Shown here: positions 20,847-32,915 of the stretch, one piece after another
Layout of the letters: each line of letters starts with the position of its first letter
How positions within the stretch are numbered: the stretch's first letter is position 1
Origin: Stomoxys calcitrans
Taxonomy: Eukaryota > Arthropoda > Insecta > Diptera > Muscidae
Direction of reading: 5' to 3'
Length of the DNA stretch: 64,000 nt
Assembly (NCBI RefSeq): GCF_963082655.1
Contig: NC_081552.1
Coordinates: 125,955,494 to 126,019,493, forward strand
Program-made: the position numbers and the translations under genes
Notes under the pieces: model-generated
What the model was told of the DNA's origin: nothing
The model's database searches: none
The model's input: the letters and a program-made list of their open reading frames with translations, nothing else

Positions 20847-22920
20847 TTATATGGAACAAAAGTTTCCTTGGAATATTTATTTTCGACAATAAAAGATCTT
20901 TTAGTGAAATGCCATGCTAACTTGACTAACAGTTTAATAATATAAGTGCCTTTATCTGAATCCCATATGATCTTTATTGATCTAAGAATTTATGTTTGGA
21001 TGTAAGGTGTACTCCATTCTTAAAATACTTCAATTCAGCCCGAAATTCTCATGATGTCTGATTTAGTGGTGTTTTCGGGGGAGAGGTGGTCCCCCAGATA
21101 CTTGGCCCTGAACAAATATCAGCATCGTGCTCTTCTCTCAAATACCATTTATTTAAACCCCATATTGCCATTGGCTTAAGAGGAGTTTACAGGATGAGGC
21201 GTCTCCCAAACACATGGCCCCAAAATACGTTATCAAATTCCTTTTCTAATCTCAAATCCCTTTCATTTGAGTCACATATTGTCATGGTCTAAAATTTTTT
21301 TCTTTGGGGGTGTTTTGGGATAGGGGTGATGCCCTAAATACATGGTCCTACATTTGGATATCAAATTCATATTCTTCTCCCAAATACCTTTATTTGAGCC
21401 CCATATTGCGATGGTAACTAAAAAATTGCTGTTTGTGGGGTATTTTGGGAAAGTGGTACACCCCCTGAAAATCGGTCTCGAAAATGGGAATGAATTCTTG
21501 CTCTACCCCCCAATTCCTTTCATTTAAACTCCGCATTGACATGGTCGGAAAATAAGCCCGATTTTGGGGTGTTTTGGAGATTGGGGTGATCACCCAAAAC
21601 ACTTACCCCGGAAAATATATCAGCGACGTGGTCTATTCTCATATATCTATATATCATTTATTTGAACCCCATATTGTCATTGCCCTCAAAATTGGATATA
21701 AAATTCGCTTTCTAATCTCATTTAAACTCCTTATTGCAAAAGTCAGCAAATATGTCCGGTTTGGGATATTGGCCCCAAAAACTATGAATATTTAGTCCCA
21801 CTCTCTTTAAAAACCAAATTGTCTTGGTGAGCAAATATGTCCTATTTGGGGGTTGTTATGGTGGTGGGACGTCCGCTAGACAGTTGCTCCCTATTGTTGA
21901 TATCAGGTACGTAGTCCACTCCCACATACCTTTAGTTTGAGCCCCATATTTCCATAGTCGGCAAACATGACCGGCTTGGGGGGTGTTTTGTGGGATTGGC
22001 GGCCACTCAGTGAGTTGGCTTTGAAAATATATGTCGGAATCCACTTTAAAAACCCTCTTATTTGAGCCTCATATTACAATAGTCAGAAAATACTTACTAT
22101 GAAGGGGTGGGGTGGCCCCATAGACTCTTTTCCCGAATATTGATAACAAATTCGCGCTTTACTCCCAAAGACCTTTCATTTCAGCCCCATATTGCTATGG
22201 TCGTAAATTTGTCCCCTTTGTTTTTGTTTTAGGGGAGAGGCGGCCCCCCAAACACTTGTTCCCATATTTGGATATCAGATTCGTATTCTACATTCAAAAA
22301 CCTTTAATTAATCCCATGGTTAGTAAATAAGCCATGTTTGGGGGGTGTTTTGGGAAAGGGGTGGACCCCCAGAAACGTGATCCCACATTTGGATATAAGA
22401 TTCGTATTCTACTCGCAAATACCTTTCATTTGAGTACCATATCGCCATGGTCGGAAACTATGTCCGATTTAGGGGTGGTTTGGGGTGGTCCCCTGAGCAC
22501 TTGGTCCGACAATTGGATATCAGATACGTTTTCTTAATATCTTTCATTTGAGTCCCATATTGTCGCGATTGTTCTTAATATATATTTGGTAGGTTTTAGG
22601 GTGGGGCAGCCCCCTAGGTACCCCATCCGAAATTTGGATACCAAATTTTTATTTTTAGGGTACTATATGAGAACACACAAAATTTCGTTTAAATCGCACC
22701 ACCCATCTCCGAGATCTGGCGTTTCTGAAAATTAGGGTAAGAGGGAGGGTCCGTCCCCCCTTCAGATAACATAAAATGTAGTACCTTATTTTCAACACGG
22801 GGTCAATATGCACCATCTGTGAAAATTTCAAGAAAATCGGTTCAGCCGTTTCTGAGTCTATAAGGAACACACAAACATACAAACAAACAAACCTACAAAC
22901 AAACACAAATTGATTTTTAT
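20847..22920 (-). repeat. Helitron-like family C copy C2
   Basis: In minus sense it runs from the head (AAATTGATTTTTATA on the plus strand, 'acacacaaacatacaaacaa', 'tcagccgtttctgagtctat') through a CCCTCCCTC-rich stretch and about ten degenerate 130-bp units ('atttgagccccatattgcca'). It ends with the 3' flank 'atatggaacaaaagtttcct'. The GC-rich CTAG terminus is missing. Open frames of 60-100 codons here arise from the units. Confidence 0.8.
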
Positions 22921-24396
22921 ACCCTCCACCATAGGATGGGGGGTATACTAATTTCGTCATTCTGTTTGTAACTACTCGAAATATTCGTCTGAGACCCCAT
23001 AAAGTATAAATATTCTTGATCGTCGCGGCATTTTATGTCGATCTAGCCATGTCCGTCCGTCCGTCCGTCTGTCTGTCGAAAGCACGCTAACTTCCGAAGG
23101 AGTAGAGCTAGCCGTTTAAAATTTTGCACAAATACTTTTTATTAGTGTAGGTCGGTTGGTATTGTAAATGGGCCATATCGGTCCATGTTTTGATATAGCT
23201 GCCATATAAACCGATCTTGGGCCTTGTCTTCTTGAGCCTCTAGTAGGCGCAATTCATATCCGATTGGAATGAAATTTTGCACGATGTGTTTTGTTATGAC
23301 ATCCAACATCTGTGCCAGGTATGGTTTAAATCGGTCCATAACCTGATATAGCTGCCATATAAACCGATCTTGGGTCTTGACTTCTTGAGCCTCTAGCGTG
23401 CGCAATTCTTATCCGATTGGAATGAAATTTTGAACAACGTGTTTTGTTATGACATCCAACAACTGTGCCGAGTATGGTTTAAATCGGTTCATAACCTGAT
23501 ATAGCTGCCATATAAACCGATCTTGGGTCTTAACTTCTGGAGCCTCTAGAGTGCGCAATTCTTATGCGATTGGAATGAAATCTCGCACGACGAGTTTTGT
23601 TATGATATCCAACAACTGTGCCAAGCATGGTTGAAATCGGTCCTTAACCTGATATAGCTGCCATATAAACCGATCTTGGGTCTTGACTTCTTGAGCCTCT
23701 AGAGTGCGCAATTCTTATCCGATTGGAATGAAATTTCGCACGGCGTGTTTTGTTATTATATCCAACAATTGTGCCAAGTATGGTTTAAATCGGTTCATAA
23801 CCTGATATAGCTGCCATATAAACCGATCTTGGGTCTTGACTTCATGAGCCTCTAGAAGTCGCAATTCTTATCCGATTTGAATGAATTTTTGCACTTAGTA
23901 TTTTGTTATGATACCATTAACATTTGTGCCAACTATGGTTCAAATCGGTTCATAACCTGATATAGCTGTCATGTAAACAGATCTGGGGACTTGACTTCTT
24001 GAGCCTCTAAAGGTCGCAATTATTATCCGATTTGCCTGAAATTTTGTACAACGCATTCTCTCATGATCATTAACATACGTGTTTATTATGGTCTGAATCG
24101 GTCTATAGCCCGATACTGCTCCCATATAAATCGATCTCTCTATTTTACTTCTTGAGTCCCCAAAAGGCGCAATTCTTATTCGAATTGGCTGACATTTTAC
24201 ACAGGTCTCCAACATATAATTTAATTGTGGTCCAAACCGGACCATATCTTGATATCGCTCTAATAGCAGAGCAAATCTTTTCTTATATCCTTTTTTGCCT
24301 AAGAAGAGATGCCGGGAAAAGAACTCGACAAATGAGATCCATGGTGGAGGGTATATAAGATTGGGCCCGGCCGAACATAACACGCTTTTACTTGTT
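22921..24396 (+). repeat. Mini-me-like family B copy B6, near full length
   Basis: The 5' hairpin is TATACCCTCCACCATAGGAT (the TA is shared with C2). The core and (GTCC)n are at about 23,000-23,075. Several 153-bp units carry 'tgatatagctgccatataaa'. The 3' part reads CCATGGTGGAGGGTATATAAG, a GGGCCCGGCC hairpin variant and CTTTTACTTGTT. It sits between C2 and the BEL remnant. Confidence 0.88.
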
Positions 24397-24397
24397 A

Positions 24398-26440
24398 AAT
24401 ATAAGAAGATGTTCATAACTTTAAAAATTTGGTAAATATAAATGGATAAACTTTCACCGTAGAAAAGTGATATGAGACTTTGGACTTATTTCGTTCTTCG
24501 TCACTCGACAAGCTGGACAGGTTGTTTGGTCCATTATCAGGTGATGGATAACAAAATTCTAGCACTCGCCACCTAGTATCTCTCAAGATCATGAGGTAAA
24601 GTTGCTCTTGATACACAATCAGCCGGACTCAAATTTTTAGGTACATATCTCCAAACAAAAGGATTACCTTAGGCGCTGTATCTCAGCAACCCTATAGGCA
24701 ACATATACATTCAAATGGTCGGGAAACTTTCGAATCCAACTCAAAACGGTGGGGCTATCAGAATAACAAATGCCTTCCATTCAAACATCCTCCATAGACT
24801 TTCTAACCTGTTGAGTCAATCTATGTAAAAGCGCAGCCACGCAAAACTCCAACCTAGTAATCGTAACTGTAAAATTGGGTACATCGGTACCCAGACTTTG
24901 CCATAACTGTTGTTGGTGTAAGCCAACCAAGGGGATCATACAAACTGGGGGATTCGGATAAAATAGATCTGTTCGGGACAGCCTTACTACTAATTTTTAG
25001 TTAAAAACAATCAATAGATGTATCCCACTCGATTCCTAATGTCTTCACCGTCAGTGAATATCTTTGGAATTTGTTATGCACTTTCGCAAATTACAGCCAC
25101 TCTTTTGCAGTAGAGTAGATAAATTTCTTTACAACAATATAGCCTCCTCCAAAGAATCCCATCCCGATAAAACGTCATCTACGTATGTATCCGTCAAAAG
25201 AATTTGAAAGGCCTCAGGAAACTCAGACTTAAAATCTGCCAGCTGGTGTAATATACGTATGGCGAGATATGGAGCTGAGGTGGTTCCATAATTTCATCAG
25301 ATGGATTATAACGCCATAAAATTTGTTGATATGTTGGTGTTCTGGGTCAACGTCAATCTAACGAAACATTTTCTCTATATCTGCGTTAAAAGCATATATA
25401 TGTCTCCTTCAACGGGACATAACAACCGGAAGCTCATTCTGCAAAGCAGGCTCATGTATAGAGACCTCATGATGTGGTAAGATGTACAAATGAATGCGAA
25501 CATCCTCTGAGTATGTGCCAATCAAAGACCTATGACCATAGTCATTCTTGAAAGATTTTTAACCCTCAGCAAAATCGGTCCTCATTGAGAACGACATTTC
25601 AAAATGTCTTAGACGTCTGACTGTATTCACGATGTTATTATCAATATCCGGAATATCCTGATTTCGAATAAGTGATTTAAATGGAAGCTGTACGAGATAT
25701 CATCCTGATTCAGTCTGCCTCGTGGTGGCTTTAAAGAAGGCATCATTCATAGTCTCCTCACTAGTATACCGCTTCTCAAAAAAGTCATTTCCTGTTCCCA
25801 AAACGAAGGAAGAATTGCCTCCAGATTGAAGGTGTGCCCGTGAATCCTATTAGACGTATAGACACCAAAATATTTGTGTTTGAAAGAAAAGGTTATCCAA
25901 ATCAAAAGATTCACTTGGTGTCTTATCTCTGTGCAAACATCTGAACCAAGAATAATGTCAATGCTGTCAGTTTTATAAAAACAATGAATCTGCCTAATCG
26001 TAAGCAGATAAAATATTTAGCATTAAACTCCGAAAATCACTGTGAGCAGCAGTTCTAGTATGGTAACTGCATTAAGTAGGTTTCATAGAATTATGTCTAA
26101 TGGCGGATGGAAAATCGTCATTAATAGGCTCTAAAGTCCGTCCTAGAAAGCTTAACATTTTAGTGCGAGTAGGAATTTCAGTCGAAGACCTTAGTGATCT
26201 TTCCCAATCTCTTCTTGTCTGTATATCCAGCTTATGTGCCACAAGGCAAATCAAAATTGGATCATAAGTACACGTATTTATACCCAAATTCTGATGAGGT
26301 GCCAAACATACTTTTGTGGAATCCAGTAAAGTCTTTATTGACTGAAATCCACAATTAGAATTTTCAATACAGAATAATGTACTAGCTAGATGGCCAACAA
26401 TCATCCTCCTATTGTGGAATCTAGATTCCAGCAAACTGAA
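24398..26440 (-). pseudogene. BEL/Pao retrotransposon gag-pol remnant
   Basis: Order on the minus strand is canonical. A gag piece (26,434-26,072) reads YDPILICLVAHKLDIQTRRD then WERSLRSSTEIPTRTKML. A protease end reads DIILGSDVCTEIRHQVNLL (about 25,950). A pre-RT piece reads FWEQEMTFLRSG. RT text reads RRHIYAFNADIEKMFR (about 25,400). The catalytic box TYVDDVLSGWDSLEEAI has its YVDD codons at 25,174-25,185. RNase H-like text reads TRLEFCVAALLHRLTQQVRK and YSDSPTVLSWIRKFPDHLN. NLSPADCVSRATLPHDLERY follows near 24,600. Stops and frame changes are frequent. No LTR or integrase was identified; B6 cuts the 3' side and A3 the 5' side. Confidence 0.85.
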
Positions 26441-26460
26441 AACATAATTGTAAAATAATT

Positions 26461-28346
26461 AAAAACAAGTAAAAAGGCGTTAAGTTCGGCCGGGCCGAAC
26501 TTTGGATACCCACCACCTCGGGTATATTTGTGAACAACCTTTCGTTAAAATCCAGTGAAAAATGCATACCCTATGCCCCATAGCACCATAAGTACAAGCC
26601 ATTGTTCATTGTTCAAATCTGGTTCGATCTGACCCAAATTGAAGACCAACATCGAAGAGCCCAATACACCTTACTGTCCAGAATTTCGGCGACATCGGAC
26701 AATAAATGCGCTTTTTATGGGCCCAAAACCTTAAATCGAGAGATCGGTCTATATGGCAGCTATATCCAAATCTGAACCGATCAGTGCCAAATTGAAGAAA
26801 GATGTCGAAGGGCCTAAGGCAACTCACTGACCCAAATTTCAGCAAAATCGAATAATAAATGCGGCTTTTATGAGCCTCAGACCCTAAATCAGAGGATCGG
26901 TCTATACGGCAGCTATATCCACATCTAGACCGATCTGGGCCAAAATGACGAAAGATGTCAAAGGGCTCAACACAACTCACTGTCCTAAATTTCAGCAAAA
27001 TCGAATATATGGCAGCTATATCCAAATTTGGACCAATCTGGGCCAAATTGACGGAGGATGTCGAAGGGCCCAACGTAACTCACTGTCTCAAATTTTAGCT
27101 ATATCGGATAATAAATGTGGCTTTTATGGGGCTAAGACCCTAAATCGGAAGATCGGTCTATATGGCAGCTATATCCAAATTTAGGCCGATCTGGGCCAAA
27201 TTGACGAAGGATGTCGAAGGGCCAAACGCAACTCACTGTCCCAAATTTCAGCGAAATCGGATAATAAATGTAGCTTTTATTGGCCTTAGACCCTTAATCG
27301 GAGGATCGGTCTATATGGTAGATAAATCAAAATCTGAGCCAAATTGAGGACGGATGTCGAAGGGACTAACACAAGTCACTGTCCAAATTTCAGCAAGATC
27401 GGATAATAAATGTGGCTTTTATGGGGCTAAGACCCTAAATCGGAAGATCGGTCTATATGGCAGCTATATCCAAATTTAGGCCGATCTGGGCCAAATTGAC
27501 GAAGGATGTTAAAAGGCCTAACACAACTCACTGTCCCAAATTTCAGCAAAATCGGATAATAAATGAGGCTATTATGGGCCTAAGACCCTAAATCGGTCGA
27601 TCGGTCTATATGGGGGCTATATCAATATATAGTCCGATATAGCCCATCTTCGAACTTAACCTGCTTATGGACAAAAAAAGAGTATGTGCAAAATTTCAGC
27701 TCAATATCTCTATTTTTAAAGACTGTAGCGTGATTTCAACAGACAGACGGACAGACGGACGGACATGTCTAGATCGTCTTAGATTTTTACGCTGATCAAG
27801 AATATATATACTGAGCCAAATTGAGGAAGGATGTCGAAGGGACTAACACAAGTCACTGTCCAAATTTCAGCAAGATCGGATAATAAATGTGGCTTTTATG
27901 GGGCTAAGACCCTAAATCGGAAGATCGGTCTATAGTGCAGCTATATCCAAATTTAGGCTGATCTGGGCCAAATTGACGAAGTATGTTAAAAGGCCTAACA
28001 CAACTCACTGTCCTAAATTTCAGCAAAATCGGATAATAAATGAGGCTATTATGGGCCTAAGACCCTAAATCGGTCGATCGGTCTATATGGGGGCTATATC
28101 AATATATAGTCCGATATAGCCCATCTTCAAACTTAACCTGCTTATGGACAAAAAAAGAGTATGTGCAAAATTTCAGCTCAATATCTCTATTTTTAAAGAC
28201 TGTAGCGTGATTTCAACAGACAGACGGACGGACATGTCTAGATCGTCTTAGATTTTTACGCTGATCAAGAATATATATACTTTATAGGGTCGGAAATGGA
28301 TATTTCGATGTGTTGCAAACGGAATGACTAAATGAATATACCCCCA
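26461..28346 (-). repeat. Mini-me-like family A copy A3 with an internal 477-bp tandem duplication
   Basis: The 3' end is AACAAGTAAAAAGGCGTTAA, GTTCGGCCGGGCCGAAC, GGATACCCACCACCTCGG. Units of about 153 bp follow. A block starting CTGAGCCAAATTGAGG occurs at 27,334 and again at 27,811, so the mini-me core is present twice, at about 27,730-27,810 and 28,210-28,290. The second block is 8 bp shorter in its GACA/GACG run. The 5' hairpin is cut at 28,346. The 155-codon minus frame at 26,606-27,073 is a product of the in-frame unit length. Confidence 0.85.
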
Positions 28347-28389
28347 TCCATAGCTGGTACTTGTGACATCACAAGTACGAAGTATCTAA

Positions 28390-28930
28390 ACCAAGATCTT
28401 TTTCAGAGGTGACAGTTTTAACTGAAATTTTAAAAAACTTAGAAAAAATTAACAGAAAGTTGGATTTCCAGACCGAAATAAATGAAAAGCTAATAGAAAA
28501 GTTGTATGCTATGGCAATAAACATATACATTTTAAATGTTAAAATGTCAGTCCTACTTATTGCAGTTTGGAACTTCAATGGTTTGACAAACCACGTTCAC
28601 GAAATAGAATATTTTCTTAGAACAGAAAGAATCGATATGCTTGTATTGTCTGAGAGCCATTTCGCAAAACAATCCTTTGTCAATTTTAAGGCTATAAATT
28701 GTACAAAGCTTTACATCCTTATAAGAAACGGAGGGGAGGTGATTCCATACTTATAAAAGAAACATTCCAAATAGCTTACGTGTCTATCAGTTTAAGGCAA
28801 AGTAAGTCCTTCAAAGTAGGATCATTATATTCACCACAACAACATTCGATCAATTCGGGACTGTACATGGATATCATTAAAATTATTTGTAATCACTTTA
28901 TTTTGGATGGAGATTTCAACGCTAACAAGA
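28390..28930 (+). pseudogene. Jockey-like non-LTR fragment: ORF1 end and endonuclease start
   Basis: The first part (28,409-28,550) reads as a heptad-rich ORF1 tail (TVLTEILKNLEKINRKLDFQ). ORF2 appears to start at MSVLLIAVWNFNGLTNHVHE (ATG near 28,543), an apurinic-type endonuclease start, followed by FLRTERIDMLVLSESHFAKQ. After a frameshift near 28,700 it continues HPYKKRRGGDSILIKETFQ and ends ILDGDFNANKK, the GDFNA motif. It is joined at 28,931 to a family B repeat. Confidence 0.8.
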
Positions 28931-29872
28931 AGTAAAATAGAGAGATCGATTTATATGGGAGCTGTATCGGGCTATAGACCGATTCAGACCATAATAAACA
29001 CGTATGTTAATGGTCATGGGAGAATTCGTCGTACAAAATTTCAGGCAAATCGGATAATAATTGCGACTTCCAGAGGCTCAAGAAGTCAAGATCCCAGATC
29101 GGTTTATATGGCAGCTAAATCAGGTTATGAACCGACTTGTACTTTATTTGACATAGTTGTTGAAAGTAACAATAAAAAACGTCTTGCGAAATTTCAGCCA
29201 AATCGGATAGGAATTGCGCCCTCTAGAAGCTCAAGAAGTCAAGTCCCCAGATCTGTTTATATGACAGCTATATCAGGTTATAAACCGATTTGAACCATAT
29301 TTGGCACAGTTGTTGGATATCATAACAAAATACTACGTGCCAAAATTCATTTAAATTGGATAAGAATTGTGCCCTCTAGAGGCTCAAGAAGTCAAGACCC
29401 AAGATCGGTTTATATGACAGCTACATAAGGTTATGAACCGATTTGAACCATACCTGGCACAGTTGTTGGATATCATAACAAAACACGTCGTGCAAAATTT
29501 CATTTCAATCGGATAAGAATTCCGCACTCTAGAGGTGTAAGAAGTCAAGACCCCAGATCGGTTTATATGGCAGCTATATCAGGTTATAGACCGATTTGAA
29601 CCATACTTGGCACAGTGGTTGGATATCAGAACAAAATACGTCGTGCAAAATTTCATTCTGATCGGATAAGAATTGCGCGCTCTAGAGGCTCAAGAAGTCA
29701 AGACCCAAGATCGGTTTATATGGCAGCTATATCAAAACATGGACCGATATGGCCCATTTACAATACCAACCGACCTACACTATTAAGAAGTATTTGTGCA
29801 AAATTTCAAGCGGCTAGCTTTACTCCTTCGGAAGTTAGCGTGCTTTCGACAGACAGACGGACGGACGGACAG
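28931..29872 (-). repeat. Mini-me-like family B copy B7 (both ends missing)
   Basis: It starts inside the first B unit ('aagtaaaatagagagatcga'), carries about five units and ends in CGACAGACAGACGGACGG then ACGGACAGAC. The element changes to family A text at 29,873. Two 128-130 codon plus-strand frames in this stretch are unit by-products. Confidence 0.8.
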
Positions 29873-30908
29873 ACTATATTCAAATCTGGACCGATCTGGG
29901 CAAAATTGGAGAAGGACTTCGAAGAGCCTAACGCAACTCACTGTCCCAAATTTCAGCGAAATCGGACAATAAGTGCGTTTTTTATGGCCCCAAAACCTAA
30001 AACCTAGATATCGGTCTATATGGCAGCTATATCCAAATCTGGACCGATCTGTGCGATATTGCTGAAGTATGTCAAGGGATTTAACCTAACTCACTGTCCC
30101 AAATTTCGGCGACATCGGACAGTAAATAAGCATTTTATGGGCCCAAAACCTTAAATCAAGAAATCGGTCTATATGGCAGCTATATCCAAATCTGAACCGA
30201 TCTGGGCCAATTTGAAGAAAGATGTCGAAGGGCCTAACACAACTCACTGTTCCAAATTTCAGCAAATCGGATAATAAATGTGGCTTTTATGGGCCTTAGA
30301 CCCTAAATCGGAGAATCGATCTATATGCCAGCTATATCCAAATCTGGACCGATCTGAGCCAAATTGACGAAGGATGTCGAAGGGCCAAACGCAACTCACT
30401 GTCCCAAATTTCAGCGAAATCGGATAATAAATGTAGCTTTTATTGGCCTTAGACCCTTAATCGGAGGATCGGTCTATATGGTAGCTATATCCAAATCTGA
30501 GCCAAATTGAGGAAGGATGTCGAGGGGCCTAACATAACTCACTGTCCCAAATTTCAGCAAGATCGGATAATAAATGTGGCTTTTATGGGCCTAAGAACGT
30601 AAATGAGCCGATCGGTCTATATGGGGGCTATATCAAGATATAGTCCGATATAGCCCATCTTCGAACTTAACCTGCTTATGGACAAAAAAAGAATCTCTGC
30701 AAAATTTCAGCTCAATATCTCCATTTTTAAAGACTGTAGCGTGATTTCAACAGACAGACGGACAGACGGACGGACATGTATAGATCGTCTTAGATTTTTA
30801 TTCTTATCAAGAATATATATACTTTATAGGGTCGGAAATTGATATTTCGATGTGTTGCAAACGGAATGACAAAATGAATATACACCCATCCTTCGGTGGT
30901 GGGTATAA
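29873..30908 (-). repeat. Mini-me-like family A copy A4 fused to B7
   Basis: It begins mid-unit ('tatattcaaatctggaccga'), continues with A units and then a GACAGACGGACAGACGG run near 30,750. The core ATCAAGAATATATATAC and the hairpin end CCATCCTTCGGTGGTGGG with TATAAAAA are intact. It abuts a BEL/Pao protease piece. Confidence 0.85.
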
Positions 30909-30914
30909 AAAAAC

Positions 30915-31400
30915 TTATTGTGCCGTAGGCAACCCATTCAGGGCGTAAATACCTTGTGCAATGACATAAGGATAAAGATCGAAACCTATTATAATGTCGA
31001 TAGGTGCCGACTCATACAATTTCGAATCGGCAAAGAACCTATGCGGGAAATGCTTCTTGAATGTTTCAAGATGCGATTCAGTAGGTATCACAGTTGATAT
31101 ACGATTGCTCACTCGGAAGGTAGCATTGATTGTCACCATTTCGTCGAATCGGGAGGTCAGGCGAATTGGGCATACAGTCTCTTCTTTCAAAGTCAATGTT
31201 GTGAGCATCAACGAATCCACCAATCTCTTGAAGACCCTTTTCACCGCGGAAACCGAGTCAAGAAGACATCGTGCTGTGTTTCGTTCCGTTTTGTCTTTAA
31301 ATTTTAACAGAACCGTAGATAGCAACACGACACTGTTTTGACGAAGGATCGTTGACAATGTCGTGTTTGCATTAGGTGGCGGTAAAGAGTTTCACGACCT
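30915..31400 (-). pseudogene. BEL/Pao protease-region fragment
   Basis: A 147-codon open frame (30,915-31,358) reads VVLLSTVLLKFKDKTERNTA, RCLLDSVSAVKRV and later APIDIIIGFDLYPYV then GIYALNGLPTAQ. This matches the aspartic-protease (DUF1758-type) segment between gag and RT in BEL/Pao polyproteins. The active-site triad, normally DSG, reads DSV (Asp at codon 34), so activity would be lost. Upstream minus-strand text (NANTTLSTILRQ) fits the end of gag. The A4 copy truncates its 3' side. Confidence 0.8.
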
Positions 31401-32915
31401 GTGTGCTGTATTAATAGCCTTAAGACTTTCATTTGGGGAGCCTGGGTTGACTCTTTCTTTGCCATTTAACACGCTTTTGTAGTTCTCTCAAGTATTCGTT
31501 CTTCCATCGAAAGCAAAAAACTGTGATGGATAGCCTTAAGTCTCTGACATCGATTCAAAATCGATTCAGGACTCTCTCAATTCTCGACAGGATTGTCGAA
31601 AATAGTGGATTGCCCCTCTCAGTCACTCAGGTCCCGACGACTATAACTCATTTGCGACGATATCCTGTGGCAGAAGACCTCAGCTATCGAGATCGGCAAG
31701 ATTCGTTTCCGAAGTAACATGAAAGAGGGATCAACCACTTGAACGATAGTCGAGATTCTATTTGCAACAAATGTGCCAAACAACACGGAGGTTTGGAAAG
31801 CCAGGAAAGGACTATAGTGGAGTGTGACTAGCAGAAAATGGAATACTTGGGAATATCAAGCGTCGGAAGCAATACATCTAATATCTCTGCCATAGAACAG
31901 CCTCATAAGGTCCAATCTCGAAATGGACAATGTTTTCACAGGAGCTTCCCTTGTTTTTGACTAGATCAGGTGTGTAGAGACCGACGTATTTGTAACAATT
32001 CGCACATACAAAGTTGCTGCGTATGCCTGTTCTTAAGCATTACAGAAGCAATGGAATTGAATATCGGCAGAAGGAACATAATGAAGCCATCTCGGAATGT
32101 TAACTTCATTTATTGCCGAATAGCACAATTGAAATTCTTTCCACTTCGCAAGAGCCCGTACCCTCTGACCATATCCTCTGCATAAGAATATTTGTTACCA
32201 CAATACATGGCGAAAGCCATATTGCTGGTGGGCAAGATCGAAATGCTTTGAAATCTGGGAAAGAAGTTCTCTCTTAGTATCACTGGATGAATTTGGGAAT
32301 GGCTTTGTAGAGAAATAGAACGAATTCGATCGATCATTCCAATGAATTCATACCAATTTTGCTGTGCTACTCTCGTCGAAGTCCAAAAAATCTTCACATA
32401 GGAAATGATCACGAAATGCTGGAATTTGTTGTCGATTTCCACAGAAGGAGGCCGGCCGAAGCCAAAGCGGATATCAACTGCTCTCTAGACAGTACTGCCA
32501 TCTGCAGTGAATGTGCACCCACTAGTGCCTCATCCACGTACATAGAGTTACGAAGTATTTCGCTCGCAATAGAATGACTGAATTGAAGGTCATCAGCAAG
32601 TTAGAAAAGAGTGCGAATAGCTAAGTACGGAGCACAATTCACACCGAAACTAACAGTCTTTAACTCGAAATCTTGAATGTCGTCACTTGGATATCTTCTT
32701 AATAGTACTTTTTGGAATTGTGTGTGATTGGAATTGACTCTAATCTGCCGTTACATCTTTTGAATGTCGACATTGAACATATAACGAAAGAATCGCCACT
32801 TGAGAATAAACTCAGTCAGATAAACTTGCAACACAAAATGTCATTAAGACTTACGCTATTTGAGGATGCCGAAGAAGCATTGAAAACCACGCAAACTTTG
32901 GTGTTAGTATTTTCC
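31401..32915 (-). pseudogene. BEL/Pao pol fragment: RT, RNase H and C-terminal pieces
   Basis: Minus-strand order: NTNTKVCVVFNASSASSNSV then SLNDILC (RT start, about 32,910-32,840). The RT box reads MYVDEALVGAHS at 32,529-32,540, with the second catalytic Asp changed to Glu. Then come AYAATLYVRIVTNTSVSTHL and APVKTLSISRLDL (RNase H-type, about 32,000-31,880), TFVANRISTIVQ, and an NLADLDSRGLLPQDIVANEL piece near 31,700. A C-terminal SMEERILERTTKACS / KWQRKSQPRLP piece lies near 31,500. Most of the integrase is deleted. Its RT start was separated from the preceding pol text by copy B8. Confidence 0.8.

Noticed and set aside
28931..30007. Plus-strand frames of 128 and 130 codons
   Set aside because: They are translations of the B units, antisense to the element direction and present at many loci.
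26461..30908. CRISPR-like appearance of regularly spaced repeats
   Set aside because: The units are about 153 bp, degenerate and without spacers; this is eukaryotic transposon DNA.
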